Shown: one piece after another, positions 62,286 to 64,000 of the stretch | Layout: the number at the start of each line of letters is the position of its first letter | How positions within the stretch are numbered: position 1 is the first letter of the stretch | From: Microbulbifer elongatus | GTDB taxonomy: Bacteria; Pseudomonadota; Gammaproteobacteria; Pseudomonadales; Cellvibrionaceae | Assembly: GCF_020524885.1 (NCBI RefSeq) | Contig: NZ_JAIVKJ010000001.1 | Span: 1 to 64,000 of the forward strand | Length of the DNA stretch: 64,000 bases | Direction of reading: 5' to 3' | Notes under the pieces: model-generated | Seen by the model: only the letters and a program-made list of their open reading frames with translations | Databases searched by the model: none | What the model was told of the DNA's origin: nothing | Program-made: the position numbers and the translations under genes

Positions 62286-64000
62286 TGCTTCCCCGAAACG
62301 GTATGAGCCTGCCTGCAGGCAGGCTCCTGCAGGTCATGTTTTTTCTGCTGTTCCCGCTGTGGGGGCACGCTACTGAAACCCTCAACCTCTGGCACAGCTA
62401 TCGCGGTGCCGAGCGCACCGCCTTCGAGGCGCTGATCGACGACTACAACCAAAGCCAGAGTGAGATTCAGGTCAAAGCCCTGGCGGTGCCTTTTGGCGGT
62501 TACGCAGACAAGCTCTCCGCCGCACTGCCCCGCGGCCAGGGGCCGGATCTGTTTATCATCGCCCACGACCGCGTGGGTGGCTGGGCCAGCGCCGGGCAGA
62601 CGGTGGCACCCATCGACCGCTATGTGAGTGAGCGAATACTGCGGCGCTTTCCCGACAAGCTGCTGGACGCCATGACCTTTGCCGGTGACCTCTATGGCCT
62701 GCCGCTGAACTTCAAAAGCCCGGCACTGATCCTCAATACCGATCTCATCCAGACCGCCCCTGCTACCACCGACGAGCTGGTGGCGCTCGCCCGCCGCCAC
62801 ACCGAGCGCAGCAGCGGGCGCTTTGGCCTTGCCTACAGCTACACCGAACCCTTTTTCCACGGCGCACTGATGAATAGTTTTGGCAGTGGGCCCTTCGATC
62901 GCGGCGGTAGCCTGAACCTGGACAGTGAGGCCAATGTCCGCTCCCTGGAGATGCTCACTCGCTGGGTGCAGCAGGACCAGATATTGCCTGACGAGCCCAC
63001 CAGCACCCTGGTGACGAGCCTGTTCAATCAGGGGCGCGCGGCGATGGTGATCAGTGGCCCCTGGATGCTCGGGGAGATTGCCCCGCAGGTGAACTACCGC
63101 GTGGAGCCGCTCCCCATTAACAGTGAGACGGGCCAGCCGCTCGCGCCCTGGGTTGCGGTGGAAGGGCTGTTTCTTTCGCCGTGGTCGAGCAACCCCAAGG
63201 CCGCAGTGGCGGTGATGGACTTTTTAACCCGTCGCCAGTCTGCGGAAAAGATGGCCATCGAGGGTGGGCAGCTGCCCGCCAATGTCAGCGCCTTCGAACA
63301 TCCGCGTATTGCCAATGATGAAACAGCCATGGCGTTCCGCCGGCAGCTGGAAGCCGCAGTGCCCATTCCCAACCTGCCCGCCATGGCGCTTCTCTGGGTA
63401 CCTCTGGAAAATGTGCTGAAAAAAGTGGTGAAGGGCGCGGCACAGCCACATGCGGAATTGCAGTTGCTGCAGCGCCGCCTGAGTGCGGACCTGGCGCGGC
63501 TGGAACGCTCCCGCGCGCGCGGCGACGGCCCCGTGCAAATGCCCGGCTGGTTGTGGTTGGTGCCGCTGCTACTGATCGCGGTCGCGATCGGTCTGTGGCG
63601 GCGTTACCGCCGCAAGCTCACTGGTAGCTGGCGAGCAAATCGCACCGCTTACCTTTATATATTGCCCGCGATGCTGGGCATGCTGGTGCTGGTGTTTTTC
63701 CCGCTGATCTATGGGCTGCTGCTGTCGGTTACCGACACCACAGTATTCAATGAGCACACACCCTTGTGGTCGCGGTTTGTGGGGCTCGACAACTATGCGG
63801 CGATACTCGGGGATTTTCATTTGTGGCGCGGGGAGGGTAGCGAGCGCAGTCTCGATTTCGACAATTTTTATTGGACCCTGTTTATTACCGTGCTGTGGAC
63901 GGCGAGTAATGTCGCCCTGGCGGTCGGGCTTGCGCTGGTGCTGGCGCTGGCACTGGATAGGCCGATATTCGGCCGCAGCATTTTCCGCATGCTGCTGATC
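62285..64000 (+). CDS. Fused solute-binding protein / MalF-like permease, cut by window end
   Basis: Open frame running 572 codons to the window edge without a stop. The start codon overlaps the ATPase stop (TGATG); an ATG at 62336, directly before the hydrophobic signal (F-F-L-L-F-P-L-W), is an alternative that skips a 22-bp palindrome. Residues about 30-400 form an SBP_bac_1-type sugar-binding protein (L-W-H-S-Y-R-G-A-E, G-P-D-L-F-I-I-A-H, V-I-S-G-P-W-M-L). A TM segment (about 422-440), a basic linker and a second TM segment (about 460-485) of a MalF-like permease (I-L-P-A-M-L-G-M-L-V-L-V-F-F-P) follow. The SBP would be tethered to its own permease. A MalG-type gene should lie beyond the window. 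Confidence 0.85.
   Translation, partial: MLPRNGMSLPAGRLLQVMFFLLFPLWGHATETLNLWHSYRGAERTAFEALIDDYNQSQSEIQVKALAVPFGGYADKLSAALPRGQGPDLFIIAHDRVGGWASAGQTVAPIDRYVSERILRRFPDKLLDAMTFAGDLYGLPLNFKSPALILNTDLIQTAPATTDELVALARRHTERSSGRFGLAYSYTEPFFHGALMNSFGSGPFDRGGSLNLDSEANVRSLEMLTRWVQQDQILPDEPTSTLVTSLFNQGRAAMVISGPWMLGEIAPQVNYRVEPLPINSETGQPLAPWVAVEGLFLSPWSSNPKAAVAVMDFLTRRQSAEKMAIEGGQLPANVSAFEHPRIANDETAMAFRRQLEAAVPIPNLPAMALLWVPLENVLKKVVKGAAQPHAELQLLQRRLSADLARLERSRARGDGPVQMPGWLWLVPLLLIAVAIGLWRRYRRKLTGSWRANRTAYLYILPAMLGMLVLVFFPLIYGLLLSVTDTTVFNEHTPLWSRFVGLDNYAAILGDFHLWRGEGSERSLDFDNFYWTLFITVLWTASNVALAVGLALVLALALDRPIFGRSIFRMLLI
62305..62326. repeat. 22-bp perfect palindrome inside the malK/SBP-permease junction
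   Basis: GAGCCTGCCTGCAGGCAGGCTC reads the same on both strands. It lies between the first ATG (62285) and the second ATG (62336) of the fusion gene. It would form a strong stem in the mRNA near the start, or could be an operator. Confidence 0.85.

Overview
The window looks like chromosomal DNA of a marine gammaproteobacterium, probably Cellvibrionales and near Microbulbifer. I infer this from the 5S rRNA type, the moderately high GC coding style, the TonB/cobalamin/copper gene content and the large DUF11-type surface proteins. The genus is a guess. No insertion sequence, prophage, CRISPR array or tRNA was seen.

Layout. Bases 1-116 are the 3' part of a 5S rRNA that closes an rRNA operon, followed by a terminator and about 740 bases without a gene. 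Bases 902-12122 (+) hold five exported proteins in series: three small ones with DUF11-like domains, a 2036-residue outer-membrane protein (DUF11, OmpA-like and beta-barrel parts) and an 815-residue repeat protein. Bases 12372-17151 (-) hold an outer-membrane barrel protein, a primosome-type pair (lambda-P-like plus a protein with four DnaT modules), a cysteine-rich ArsR/SufR-like regulator and an MFS transporter. Bases 17318-23414 (+) carry an ArsP/YraQ-type permease, a copper P-type ATPase, a small cupredoxin and two alpha/beta hydrolases. Bases 23472-29525 (-) form a copper-resistance operon: two PepSY membrane proteins (one fused to a ferredoxin/flavin reductase), a DUF411 protein, the multicopper oxidase CopA and CopB. 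A PPTase, radA and a small membrane protein follow.

Bases 32480-38030 (+) are a vitamin B12 locus: btuF-btuC-btuD, a cobalamin riboswitch, a btuB-like receptor and the corrinoid adenosyltransferase. A small AT-rich pair at 38035-39386 (-) resembles a toxin/immunity cassette. Then come a TonB-dependent receptor, a coniferyl-aldehyde-type dehydrogenase and an AraC-type regulator.

Bases 60817-44860 (-) are the most striking region. Five genes read in one direction: a TolC-like lipoprotein, a periplasmic HlyD-like adaptor, a membrane HlyD-like adaptor with an extra N-terminal domain, an M50 zinc-protease-like membrane protein fused to a HlyD-like adaptor, and a 3254-residue surface protein with an N-terminal DUF4347 domain and about 17 DUF11-like modules in two tiers of super-repeats. 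No ABC or RND motor is encoded there, so this may be an unusual export route. The window ends in a sugar-type ABC importer (MalK-like ATPase, then a solute-binding protein fused to a MalF-like permease, cut by the window edge).
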